8,244 bases of DNA from an uncultured Eggerthellaceae bacterium. Lineage in GTDB: Bacteria > Actinomycetota > Coriobacteriia > Coriobacteriales > Eggerthellaceae. Below the pieces are notes generated by a model, which saw nothing but the letters and a program-made list of their open reading frames with translations, was not told the DNA's origin and did not search any database. Location: contig CAMOLA010000070.1 of the NCBI GenBank assembly GCA_946618265.1, forward strand, positions 1-8,244, given 5' to 3'. This document shows positions 1 to 6,315 of the stretch, piece after piece (position 1 is the stretch's first letter; each line of letters begins with the position of its first letter). A program made the translations under genes and the position numbers.

Positions 1-607
1 CCATCGAATACGGCTCGAGCATGGGACGCTCGTTGACCATGCGGCTCGCGGCTTCCTGCGTGTCGAGCTTATGGAAGAGGATGTAGATCTCGCCCGAAGC
101 GAGCTTGGGCGGGACCTCGGTGAGCCCTAGGATGGACGTGCCGTCGGGGCAGGAATGGCGGTTGGCGGGCATGAGCAGCGAAACGCCGCGGCGGGCGGCC
201 ATCATCGACTGGCAGTAGCGCATGCGCTCCTTCGGGATCTGCACGCCCTCCGGATACGGCTCGCCGGCGCGGATGAGGCGCACGCCCACGGGATGCCAGC
301 GCAGCTGCAGCACGACGCGCAACGTCTGCGCCCACTCCTTGTAGGTGGCCGCCGTCTCGTCGTCGATGAGCTTCGCGCGCGGATGGTCGTCATCGGCCGC
401 GAGCGCATCGGGATTGGCCTCGACCGTGATGGCGTCCTGCGGGCAGTTCCCCGAGCACGTCTCGCATCCCCAGCACCATTCTGGATGCACGGGCTGCGGG
501 CCGTCGTCCATGATGTAGACCTCGGTCGGGCAGAACCGCTCGCACAGCCCGCACTTGATGCAGGTGTCGCGGTTGATCGTTATGCTGTAAGACACTTCGT
601 TTGCCAT
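1..607 (-). CDS. 2x[4Fe-4S] ferredoxin fused to DUF169 domain (3' end outside window)
   Basis: Read directly from the minus strand: ATG at 607-605, 202 whole codons, open to the window edge, so the C-terminus is missing. Residues 1-65 are a bacterial dicluster ferredoxin with two CxxCxxCxxxCP motifs (Cys16/19/22/26 and Cys45/48/51/55), expected to hold two [4Fe-4S] clusters and carry low-potential electrons. From about residue 85 the protein changes to a DUF169 (COG2043-like) pattern: HPVGVRLI at 105-112, RYCQSMMAARRG at 130-141, then a conserved Cys153-Pro and LGL at 160-162. DUF169 has no settled biochemical role. There is no signal peptide, so the protein is cytoplasmic. The start lies only 4 nt after the stop of the radical SAM gene, with an AGGGGA ribosome-binding site inside that gene's last codons, so the two are almost certainly co-transcribed and translationally coupled. 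It could be the electron donor to the radical SAM enzyme or the molybdoenzyme (inference). Confidence 0.85.
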   Translation of the reverse strand, partial: MANEVSYSITINRDTCIKCGLCERFCPTEVYIMDDGPQPVHPEWCWGCETCSGNCPQDAITVEANPDALAADDDHPRAKLIDDETAATYKEWAQTLRVVLQLRWHPVGVRLIRAGEPYPEGVQIPKERMRYCQSMMAARRGVSLLMPANRHSCPDGTSILGLTEVPPKLASGEIYILFHKLDTQEAASRMVNERPMLEPYSM

Positions 608-611
608 GTCG

Positions 612-1985
612 TTATCCCCTATCGCCCAGCAGGTACTTCACGATCAGGTCGTTGTCGACCTTGCCGTCGCGCAGCTCCTCCTTCATCCAAGGCGGATACA
701 CGCGGCAGCCCTTGGAATCGGTGAGGTGATACGAGCAGAACGGGATGGCGCGCCCGTCGGGCACGGTGACCATCATCGAGCACTCGCGCAGGCGCTGGAT
801 GTCCATGGTATAGGCGTCCATGTAATCCATGATGACGATGGACAGCCCGTCGGCCACGTAGATGCCCTTCTTGGAAAGGATGTCCAAGAACACCGAGCCC
901 TGCGGGCTGTCGGGACTGTACGCTTCGTGGTATTCGTCGGTCGTCAGGAACTTGGTCGCCGGCCAGAAGCCGCTGGGATGTTCGACCACGCCCGCAGGCG
1001 CCGGCCCCTTGACCAAGAACACGCCCGTGTCGCACAGCGGGTTGGAGCAGCCGAGCGGCCAGACGTCCTCCACGTCGATGAGGCCTTCTGATTGCTCTGC
1101 CAGCTTGAAGATGGTGTCGCCGGCCGTCATGCCCGTCGCGATGCGCGCGTCGAAGCGCCCGGAGGTGAACGCCGGCTGCAGCGCGAGCCCCGCCACGACG
1201 TCGGAGTTCTCGCAGGCGAAGCGCAGCACGTCGCCGAGCTGGTGGTCGTTGACGCCGGCGAGGATGGTCATGCACAGCACGACCTGCACGCCCGCTTCGC
1301 GGCACCGCTCGACGGCCTTCAACTTGACGGGCAGGATGTCGCGCCCGCACGTTGTCTCGTACACGTCCCCGGTCAACCCGTCGAACGACAGGAACAGCCC
1401 CGTGACGCCCGCATCGCGCAGCGTTTCGAGATAGCCGGGACGCGATGCGATGACCAGGCCGTTCGTGTTGAGCTCGATGCCCCAGAAGCCCTTCTCGCGT
1501 CCCATGCGGATGATTTCGGGCAAATCCTTGCGGCACGTCGGCTCGCCGCCCGTCAGCTGGACGGCGCCATCGGTCCCCACGGCGTCGGCGATGACGTCGT
1601 ACATCGCCGAAATCTCCTCCAAGCTGGGATCGTGCTCCTCGGTGTCGGCGCTCATGAAGCACACCGGGCACTTGAGGTTGCACATCCACGTGCATTCTAT
1701 TTCGAGCAACGTGCCGCGGCGCTCGTGGCGCCCGCATGTGCCGCAGCCGAACGGGCACGGCCCCGTGACCGGCGTGGTGTTCTGCGGCGGCGTCTTCGGC
1801 ATGGCCTGCGCCGTGATCCAGCGGAAGTGATCGACATCCGGCCAGATGCGCGTCTTGAACTCGCCGTGCTCGGGGCACGTGCGCTCCATCCAGACCGACT
1901 TGTCGTCATCAGCGTACACCTGCGCCGACAGGCTGCGCAGGCAATCGGGGCACAAGGCCACCGTCTTGTGGAGATCCTCCCTCAC
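612..1985 (-). CDS. Tes/TrsS-type radical SAM enzyme with extra Cys-rich N-terminal domain
   Basis: 457 aa. The N-terminus carries a rubredoxin-like half, Cys12-x2-Cys15 and CPEHG at 37-41, then an auxiliary-cluster motif Cys77-x3-Cys81-x2-Cys84. The radical SAM motif follows as Cys102-x3-Cys106-x2-Cys109 (CNLKCPVC), with GGEPT at 146-150 for SAM binding. Near the C-terminus, MDAYTMDIQRLREC (389-402) and PDGRAIPFC (409-417) match the signature of the family holding tetraether lipid synthase (MJ0619) and the TrsS radical SAM (seleno)proteins. In Tes such a protein binds three [4Fe-4S] clusters plus a rubredoxin-type iron and joins unactivated alkyl carbons; whether this homologue forms C-C bonds or acts on lipids is unknown. 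The start is GTG at 1985: an in-frame TGA lies five codons upstream, and AAAGGGTGAG precedes it. No in-frame UGA is seen, so it is a Cys-only form. It sits 65 nt after DUF2064 and 4 nt before ferredoxin-DUF169. Confidence 0.88.
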   Translation of the reverse strand: MREDLHKTVALCPDCLRSLSAQVYADDDKSVWMERTCPEHGEFKTRIWPDVDHFRWITAQAMPKTPPQNTTPVTGPCPFGCGTCGRHERRGTLLEIECTWMCNLKCPVCFMSADTEEHDPSLEEISAMYDVIADAVGTDGAVQLTGGEPTCRKDLPEIIRMGREKGFWGIELNTNGLVIASRPGYLETLRDAGVTGLFLSFDGLTGDVYETTCGRDILPVKLKAVERCREAGVQVVLCMTILAGVNDHQLGDVLRFACENSDVVAGLALQPAFTSGRFDARIATGMTAGDTIFKLAEQSEGLIDVEDVWPLGCSNPLCDTGVFLVKGPAPAGVVEHPSGFWPATKFLTTDEYHEAYSPDSPQGSVFLDILSKKGIYVADGLSIVIMDYMDAYTMDIQRLRECSMMVTVPDGRAIPFCSYHLTDSKGCRVYPPWMKEELRDGKVDNDLIVKYLLGDRG

Positions 1986-2017
1986 GCTCTCACCCTTTCA
2001 AAACATGACAGCGGCTG

Positions 2018-2052
2018 AGTATACATTTGGGGACTGTCCCCAAATGTATACT
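2018..2052. repeat. 35-bp perfect palindrome (17-bp arms, 1-nt centre)
   Basis: The arms at 2018-2034 (AGTATACATTTGGGGAC) and 2036-2052 are exact reverse complements around a single T. The palindrome fills half of the 65-nt gap between DUF2064 and the radical SAM gene, and its outer bases form two of the three bases of the DUF2064 TAG stop (2053-2051). On the minus strand there is no T-tract after it, so it is a poor intrinsic terminator. The GGGGACTGTCCCC core resembles short palindromic repeats I recall scattered through many bacterial genomes, often with Y1/REP-associated transposases, so a REP/MITE-like element is one reading. The other is an operator: the arm end reads TATACT on the minus strand (2023-2018), a good -10 box placed to give a leader of about 26 nt before the radical SAM gene, although no good -35 accompanies it. 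The palindrome is certain; its role is not. Confidence 0.85.
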
Positions 2053-3052
2053 ACTCGTACTTGCCGCGCTCGTAAGCGTTCTCGGCCTTCTGCGCCTCGC
2101 GGATGGCGGCCATGCCTTCCTCGATGCGCTGGCGATCCTCGTCGGTCGGAGCCTCGCCTTCGGACGCGTCGGGCGTATCGGATTTGCCGTCGAGGTAATC
2201 GCGCGGGTCGTGGTTGTCATTGGGCGGCGTGGTCACGCGGATGCCCATGAATTCGACCCAATTCAGCGTGCGGCGCGGCACGAACAGATGGGTCTGGTAC
2301 TTGGCGGCCTCGCGGATGGCCTTCATGCACGAGATGGCGTGCGCCAGGTCCGTGATCTCGTCGATGTCGGCAACCGGATCGAAGTAGGCAGACGGGATGT
2401 CGCCGGCCTCGACCAGCTTCTCGACGTAGCCGTCGAGCGCGGGGCGCCCGTCCATGTTGTAGTAGATGCCATCGTGGTTGATGGGCGTGTCGCAGCTGAA
2501 GCCCACGAGCGACGTGCCGCACTCCTGGCACGGCGCCTGCACGAAACCGGGCTTGCCCAGCATGTGGCGGAAATACTCGAGCCACTGGAAAGCGCCCTTG
2601 ACATGCTCCTTGGGCATGGTGGGCACGTCGCCGCCGATGGACACGATGTTCTCGTAGCCCATGTCGAACAGCTGCTTGAACGAGTCGTTGAAGTGCTCGT
2701 CGAACGTCGAGCCCGTGTCGACCAGGTAGTTGATCTCCATCGGCCACGGCCCGATCTCGTCGAAGACCTCCTTGACCTTCGGCAGGCTCTCGGCCGGCGT
2801 CGTGGACACGAAGAAATCGTAGACGATCTTGTCCTGCTCGGGATCTTCGGCCATCTTCTCGGTGTTGCGTTCCTGCAGCTCGATGAGCGCGTGCATGCCC
2901 ATCTCGCATACGTCGTAGAAGCACAGCTTGTAGAACTGAGCTGCCTGCTCGAGCGTGAGGAACCCGCCATATTCCTTGGTCATGCGCGTCTTCACGATGC
3001 CCGGCAGCGGCGGCTTGCTGAAGATGAGCAGCGCTTGCTTTCTTTCTGCCAT
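2051..3052 (-). CDS. DUF2064 / TIGR04282-like GT-A transferase, long divergent form
   Basis: 333 aa. The N-terminal motif KPPLPGIVKTRM (13-24) is the hallmark of DUF2064 (TIGR04282, transferase linked to radical SAM/selenodomain proteins), a GT-A fold resembling nucleotidyltransferases such as MobA. SIGGDVPTMP (138-147) corresponds to the family's metal/nucleotide G-D-P region. Two things are odd. Where the family usually has an acidic DGG-type motif before a Leu-hx-Gly, this protein has CQECGTSLVGF (175-185), a CxxC with only one acidic residue. It is also about 100 residues longer than the usual 200-230, ending in an acidic, low-complexity tail from about 288. No signal peptide or membrane segment is seen. 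The ATG at 3052 has a strong GGGAGG site 8 nt upstream. In arsenosugar pathways relatives transfer sugars; the substrate here is unknown. Its place between a molybdoenzyme and a radical SAM gene suggests a nucleotide- or sugar-transfer step in their shared pathway. Confidence 0.85.
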   Translation of the reverse strand: MAERKQALLIFSKPPLPGIVKTRMTKEYGGFLTLEQAAQFYKLCFYDVCEMGMHALIELQERNTEKMAEDPEQDKIVYDFFVSTTPAESLPKVKEVFDEIGPWPMEINYLVDTGSTFDEHFNDSFKQLFDMGYENIVSIGGDVPTMPKEHVKGAFQWLEYFRHMLGKPGFVQAPCQECGTSLVGFSCDTPINHDGIYYNMDGRPALDGYVEKLVEAGDIPSAYFDPVADIDEITDLAHAISCMKAIREAAKYQTHLFVPRRTLNWVEFMGIRVTTPPNDNHDPRDYLDGKSDTPDASEGEAPTDEDRQRIEEGMAAIREAQKAENAYERGKYE

Positions 3053-3099
3053 TCGTACTACCTCCCTGTTCCAAGCGGCCTCGAAGAGCCGCCGATAAG

Positions 3100-3111
3100 A
3101 CTAGGCCTAGT
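3100..3111. promoter_or_regulatory. 12-bp perfect palindrome, candidate operator
   Basis: ACTAGGCCTAGT is its own reverse complement; one mismatched pair then two more matched pairs extend it to 3097-3114. It lies immediately downstream of the predicted -10 box for the DUF2064 gene, covering the expected transcription start, where a repressor site is often found. It contains CTAG twice, a tetramer that is rare in many bacterial genomes. The function is inferred from position only. Confidence 0.4.
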
Positions 3112-3140
3112 ATTGTATCGGGTGTCAGGCGGCATGCGAA
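3112..3140 (-). promoter_or_regulatory. Predicted sigma70-type promoter for the DUF2064 gene
   Basis: Read on the minus strand: -35 TTCGCA (3140-3135), a 17-nt spacer and -10 TACAAT (3117-3112). The -10 matches consensus at 5 of 6 positions and the -35 at 4 of 6. The predicted start near 3105 gives a leader of about 50 nt before the ATG at 3052. This suggests that DUF2064, the radical SAM gene and the ferredoxin-DUF169 gene can be transcribed separately from the molybdoenzyme gene. No convincing intrinsic terminator follows the molybdoenzyme, so read-through is also possible. Confidence 0.45.
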
Positions 3141-3229
3141 GAACAGGCGCGAATCCTCGCACGATTCTTATACTGACGCGACGAGCGGTCAGCCCAGCCA
3201 GCTGGTCGGCTGGCCGGGCCCAGATGCCG

Positions 3230-5455
3230 CTACCAGCTCAGCTTCTCGTCGACCTTCTGGATCATGCAGTCGATGGCGTTGTAGGCCCACGTGCCGATGA
3301 GCTCTTCTTGCAGCCCGCACGACGTGAGCGTGTTCACGTTCGACTCCCAGATGCCGCCGTAATCGGGCGCCTTCGGAACGCCGGCTTCGGGATGCCACCA
3401 GCCGTAGTCGACGTTTATCACATCGTCGCGCATCTTGGCGACGGACACCGTGAAACGGGCCTCGCCGTAGTCGGTGGTCAGCTTGGCGGTGTCGCCCGCT
3501 TCCAGGCCCAGGGCCTTGGCCATGGCCTCGCTCATCTCGACGACCGGCCCGGGCGTCCCGGCGCGGAACTTCGGATTGTCCATGTACATCGACGCGTTGA
3601 ACGGCTGCTTGCGCGAGCCCGTCATCATTTCGACATGATGCGCGCCCTCGCTTTCGAGCCGCTCGACGAGCGCGGGCGAGCAGAGCCGCATGAGCGGCCC
3701 CTGCTGCGGAAGCCGCTGTCCGCCCAGCTGGGGCAGAAGCTCGCTTGCCAGTTCGATCTTGCCCGTCGTGGTCGCAAAACCCTGCGGCCAGCCGTCGGGA
3801 CCCGGGCGCAGGTGCTTCTCGGGCTCGGGCGGAACGTGGTATATGCCGATGGTGCAGTAGTCCTGCCAATCCCAGCCCGTGGGCGCGAGCTGCGTGGCGA
3901 AGGCGTCGGCCAGCGTGGCGTCGGGCCACAGGTCGTCCTGGCCCAGCCGCAAGCCCAGCCCGCGGAAGATATCGTAGTCGGTCTTGCGCTCGTAATACGG
4001 CTCGACCGCCGCCGGACCGCCATAGCCCATGTTGGCCACGCCGCCGTGAATCTGGAATATCGGTCGTTCGATGGCGCCCGCGCACGGCAGGACGTAGTCG
4101 GCGATGGCGCCGGTCGAGGTGATGTAGTAGTCGAGCACGACGATGAGCGAAAGCCCCATGAGCGCGCGGTGCACGCGATTCGTGTCGGCGTAGGTGAGCA
4201 GCGGGTTGGTCGCGTTCACGATCAGGGCGCTCACGCGATACGGCTCGCCTTCCTCCATGGCGCGCAAGACCAAATCGGGGCTCGCCGACGTCATGTAGCG
4301 CATGGGGAGATGGCGGCCGAACTTGCCCACCTGCGCGTCGACGACGTCGTAGCCGTCGAAGCACTGTAGGGGCGCCACCTGCGTGTTCAGGCACAGCTTG
4401 CGCACCTCGGGGGCGAATCGGGCGCTCAGCTCGAAATCGACCTCGCTCGTGAAGTCGCTCGCTTCCGCGAGGATGCACGAACCCGGCCGATCGACGTTGC
4501 CGGTCGCGGCGCGCAAACAGCAGATGGCCCGATGCGTCGGCGCCACCGATTTGCCGACCTGGTCGACGCCCCTGCCCGACACGAGCGCCGTGCGGCCGGC
4601 CGCGAACAGGCGCGCCGCGGCCACGATGTCGTCTGCATCGACGCCGCAGAACTCGGCGGCGTACTGGGGCGTGACTGATTTCACGTGCGCGGCGAGCTCG
4701 TCCGCTCCGTGGCACCACTCGTCCACGAATGCGCGATCCTCGAGACCTTCCTCGAAGATGACGTGCAGCATGGCCAGCGCCAGCGTGCAATCGGTTCCGG
4801 GCCGCACGGGCAACCACAGATCGGCGATGGCTGCAATCTGGGTATAGCGTGGATCGACGCACACGAGCGCCATGCCGTCCATCTCGCCCACCTTGCGGAT
4901 CGTCTGCCAGAATGCGGAATTATCCGACTGCGCCGGGTTCGTCCCCCAGATGAACAGCGCCCGCGTGAGCCCCGGCACGATATCGGCTTCGACCGTCCAC
5001 CCGAAGGTGATGGCGTCCATCCAGATGCGCGGGTTCCAGCAAATCTGCCCGATACCCATGTTATTGGGGCTGCCGAACCCGTTCATGAAACGGTGAAGCG
5101 GCCAAAACGACGCGTGCGGGCCGCCGATCATCGAGGCCAGCGTGCCGGCCCCATGCTCCTCGCGCAGCACCTGTAGGCGGCTTGCAATATCGTCGAGCGC
5201 CTCGTCCCAGCTCACGCGTTCCCACTCGCCGCTTCCCCGCTCGCCGATGCGGCGAATCGGGTAGTTCACGCGACGAGGGCTGTCCAGCACGTCGAGGTTC
5301 ATGCGCCACCTGCGGCATCCCGCCAGGATGCGCTCGTCGTACGGGTAGCGCGTGGGGTCGGGCTTCAAATCGATGACGCGGCCTTCTTCCACGGTGGCGA
5401 GAAACGCGCAGCAATACCCGCAGAAGTGGCAATTTGTTGGTTTGATTTCAGTCAT
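3230..5455 (-). CDS. Cytoplasmic molybdopterin oxidoreductase, acetylene-hydratase-like branch of DMSO reductase superfamily
   Basis: 741 aa, complete. The N-terminal [4Fe-4S] site is Cys9-x2-Cys12-x3-Cys16 with Cys47 (GCRRW). Molybdopterin-family blocks follow: WERVSWDEALDDIA (78-91), GSPN (128-131), Cys139 in GQICWNP as the probable Mo/W ligand, GTNPAQSDN (171-179), VDPRYTQIAAIADLWLP (200-216), NATNPLL (414-420), IADYVLP (451-457), TTTGKIEL (562-569) and a C-terminal dinucleotide-binding domain (about 610-735). Length and Cys spacing match acetylene hydratase (about 730 aa) far better than the roughly 1,000-residue Tat-exported dehydroxylases of Eggerthella. However, the catalytic Asp13 of acetylene hydratase is Gly13 here, so acetylene is unlikely to be the substrate. 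There is no Tat signal and no adjacent iron-sulfur or membrane-anchor subunit of the usual type. ATG 5455 is fixed by an in-frame TAA four codons upstream and by Cys9. GGAG lies only 2 nt before the ATG, a cramped site. The substrate cannot be assigned. Confidence 0.93.
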   Translation of the reverse strand: MTEIKPTNCHFCGYCCAFLATVEEGRVIDLKPDPTRYPYDERILAGCRRWRMNLDVLDSPRRVNYPIRRIGERGSGEWERVSWDEALDDIASRLQVLREEHGAGTLASMIGGPHASFWPLHRFMNGFGSPNNMGIGQICWNPRIWMDAITFGWTVEADIVPGLTRALFIWGTNPAQSDNSAFWQTIRKVGEMDGMALVCVDPRYTQIAAIADLWLPVRPGTDCTLALAMLHVIFEEGLEDRAFVDEWCHGADELAAHVKSVTPQYAAEFCGVDADDIVAAARLFAAGRTALVSGRGVDQVGKSVAPTHRAICCLRAATGNVDRPGSCILAEASDFTSEVDFELSARFAPEVRKLCLNTQVAPLQCFDGYDVVDAQVGKFGRHLPMRYMTSASPDLVLRAMEEGEPYRVSALIVNATNPLLTYADTNRVHRALMGLSLIVVLDYYITSTGAIADYVLPCAGAIERPIFQIHGGVANMGYGGPAAVEPYYERKTDYDIFRGLGLRLGQDDLWPDATLADAFATQLAPTGWDWQDYCTIGIYHVPPEPEKHLRPGPDGWPQGFATTTGKIELASELLPQLGGQRLPQQGPLMRLCSPALVERLESEGAHHVEMMTGSRKQPFNASMYMDNPKFRAGTPGPVVEMSEAMAKALGLEAGDTAKLTTDYGEARFTVSVAKMRDDVINVDYGWWHPEAGVPKAPDYGGIWESNVNTLTSCGLQEELIGTWAYNAIDCMIQKVDEKLSW

Positions 5456-5498
5456 GGCTCCATCTTACATGAAACGCGAACAAGTGAGTCGAAAATGA

Positions 5499-5539
5499 TG
5501 GCAATGATACACTACCTCAGAGGTAATGTATCATTGCCA
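5499..5539. promoter_or_regulatory. 41-bp near-perfect palindrome upstream of molybdoenzyme gene
   Basis: The arms at 5499-5518 and 5520-5539 pair over 20 positions with one mismatch (C5512 against A5526) around a single A; the right arm read on the minus strand is TGGCAATGATACATTACCTC. It occupies the middle of the 104-nt gap between the ComF stop and the molybdoenzyme start. It could be a large operator, a MITE/REP-like insertion, or a poor terminator for ComF, since only ATCATTTTCG follows the stem. I favour an operator because promoter-like hexamers lie inside it. Its ATACATT block is shared with the palindrome at 2018-2052. Confidence 0.7.
5504..5532 (-). promoter_or_regulatory. Possible promoter for molybdoenzyme gene inside the palindrome
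   Basis: On the minus strand, GATACA (5532-5527), a 17-nt spacer and TATCAT (5509-5504) form a -35/-10 pair lying in opposite arms of the palindrome. The -10 matches 5 of 6 consensus positions and the -35 only 3 of 6. The predicted start near 5497 leaves a leader of about 40 nt. A regulator bound to the palindrome would cover both hexamers. The weak -35 would suit a gene needing activation. Confidence 0.3.
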
Positions 5540-5559
5540 GCGGCACCGACGAACCGCGC

Positions 5560-6315
5560 TCACACGCGGGCGAAGGTGAGGCAGCGCACCTCGCGCACGC
5601 CGGCGGCAATCAGCGCATCGGTTGCCGCGCACAGCGTGGCCCCGGTGGTGTACACGTCGTCGACGAGGAGCACGCGCGTTCCCGACGCGACCCCTTCGTG
5701 AGCACGGAAGCTCCCGGCGAGGTTGCGCACCCGCTGCGAGCCGGACAGCGCGCGCTGGTCGCGCGTCTTCGGGCGTTCGAGTGCCGCGACGCAGGCGCAA
5801 CCGAGCTCGTGCGCGAGCGCATCGCCGAGCAGCTCGGCATGATCGTAACCCCGGTACCGATACGCCGTAAGCGTAGCCGGCACGAACGTCACCACATCGA
5901 CCGGCCACGAAGGCGGCAGGACCCTCGCCATCATGCGGGCCATGGGCGTCGCCAGGCGTTGCTCGCCCTGGTCTTTGAACACGCGAACGACGCGCCCCGT
6001 CACATCGTTGAACGCCGTCGCGCTCGCGCAACCCTCGAAGGGCAACCGGTCGCGCCCCATGCGCCCGAGCGCCACGTCGTTGCATCGGTCACATTGGACG
6101 AAACCGTACGGTGCGCCGCACCTCCTGCATGCACGCCACCAGTCAAGGTACGGCACGCTTCGCGCACAGCGCTCGCACAGCACCGAACCGGGCGTATCGC
6201 AGATCGCGCAACGTGTCGGCCACAGCGTCTCGGCCGCCACGTCGGCCACGAACGACGCCGCCCTGCGCGCCATGCCGCGTTTCGTCCCGCCGTATGTGCC
6301 AAGCCCGCCGTCCAT
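5560..6315 (-). CDS. ComF-family double zinc ribbon / phosphoribosyltransferase protein
   Basis: 251 aa. Residues 36-78 hold paired CxxC knuckles, Cys36/39/47/50 and Cys63/66/75/78, typical of the double zinc ribbon of ComF proteins. The C-terminal half is a type-I phosphoribosyltransferase fold: RGYDHAELL (155-163), KTRDQRALSGSQRVRNLAG (183-201) and the PRPP-binding loop VLLVDDVYTTGAT (215-227). In naturally competent bacteria ComF (ComFC) helps move single-stranded DNA into the cytosol; in many other species the role is unclear, and no other competence gene is visible here. The first ATG at 6315 has no visible ribosome-binding site. ATG at codon 15 (6273) would give a start nearer to the usual family N-terminus, so the true start is uncertain. 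It is flanked by a terminator upstream and a palindrome downstream, so it looks monocistronic and unrelated to the redox genes. Confidence 0.92.
   Translation of the reverse strand: MDGGLGTYGGTKRGMARRAASFVADVAAETLWPTRCAICDTPGSVLCERCARSVPYLDWWRACRRCGAPYGFVQCDRCNDVALGRMGRDRLPFEGCASATAFNDVTGRVVRVFKDQGEQRLATPMARMMARVLPPSWPVDVVTFVPATLTAYRYRGYDHAELLGDALAHELGCACVAALERPKTRDQRALSGSQRVRNLAGSFRAHEGVASGTRVLLVDDVYTTGATLCAATDALIAAGVREVRCLTFARV

Noticed and set aside
612..1985. Selenocysteine in the radical SAM protein, as in some TrsS proteins
   Set aside because: The frame runs without an internal UGA and all expected metal-ligand positions are Cys.
612..3052. Arsenosugar biosynthesis pair (radical SAM ArsS plus TIGR04282 transferase)
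   Set aside because: The radical SAM protein has the Tes/TrsS layout with extra Cys motifs and a MDAY...IPFC end rather than that of ArsS, and no ArsM methyltransferase is present.
3194..3214. GC-rich hairpin just after the molybdoenzyme stop as an intrinsic terminator
   Set aside because: The stem is only 6 bp and no T-tract follows on the minus strand.
2027..4369. A 780-codon open frame on the plus strand across the DUF2064 and molybdoenzyme genes
   Set aside because: It is antisense to two genes with complete family motifs, rich in Arg/Val/His/Ala/Leu runs and without recognisable domains. Such frames are expected opposite high-GC genes.
3189..4862. A 557-codon minus-strand frame overlapping the molybdoenzyme
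   Set aside because: It is the alternate frame of the molybdoenzyme, is Arg-rich and lacks motifs; the 741-residue frame carries all the family signatures.
5300..5455. Tat-exported catechol-dehydroxylase-type molybdoenzyme as known from Eggerthella
   Set aside because: There is no twin-Arg signal; the Fe-S cysteines begin at residue 9, and an in-frame stop lies four codons upstream. The protein is also much shorter than those enzymes.
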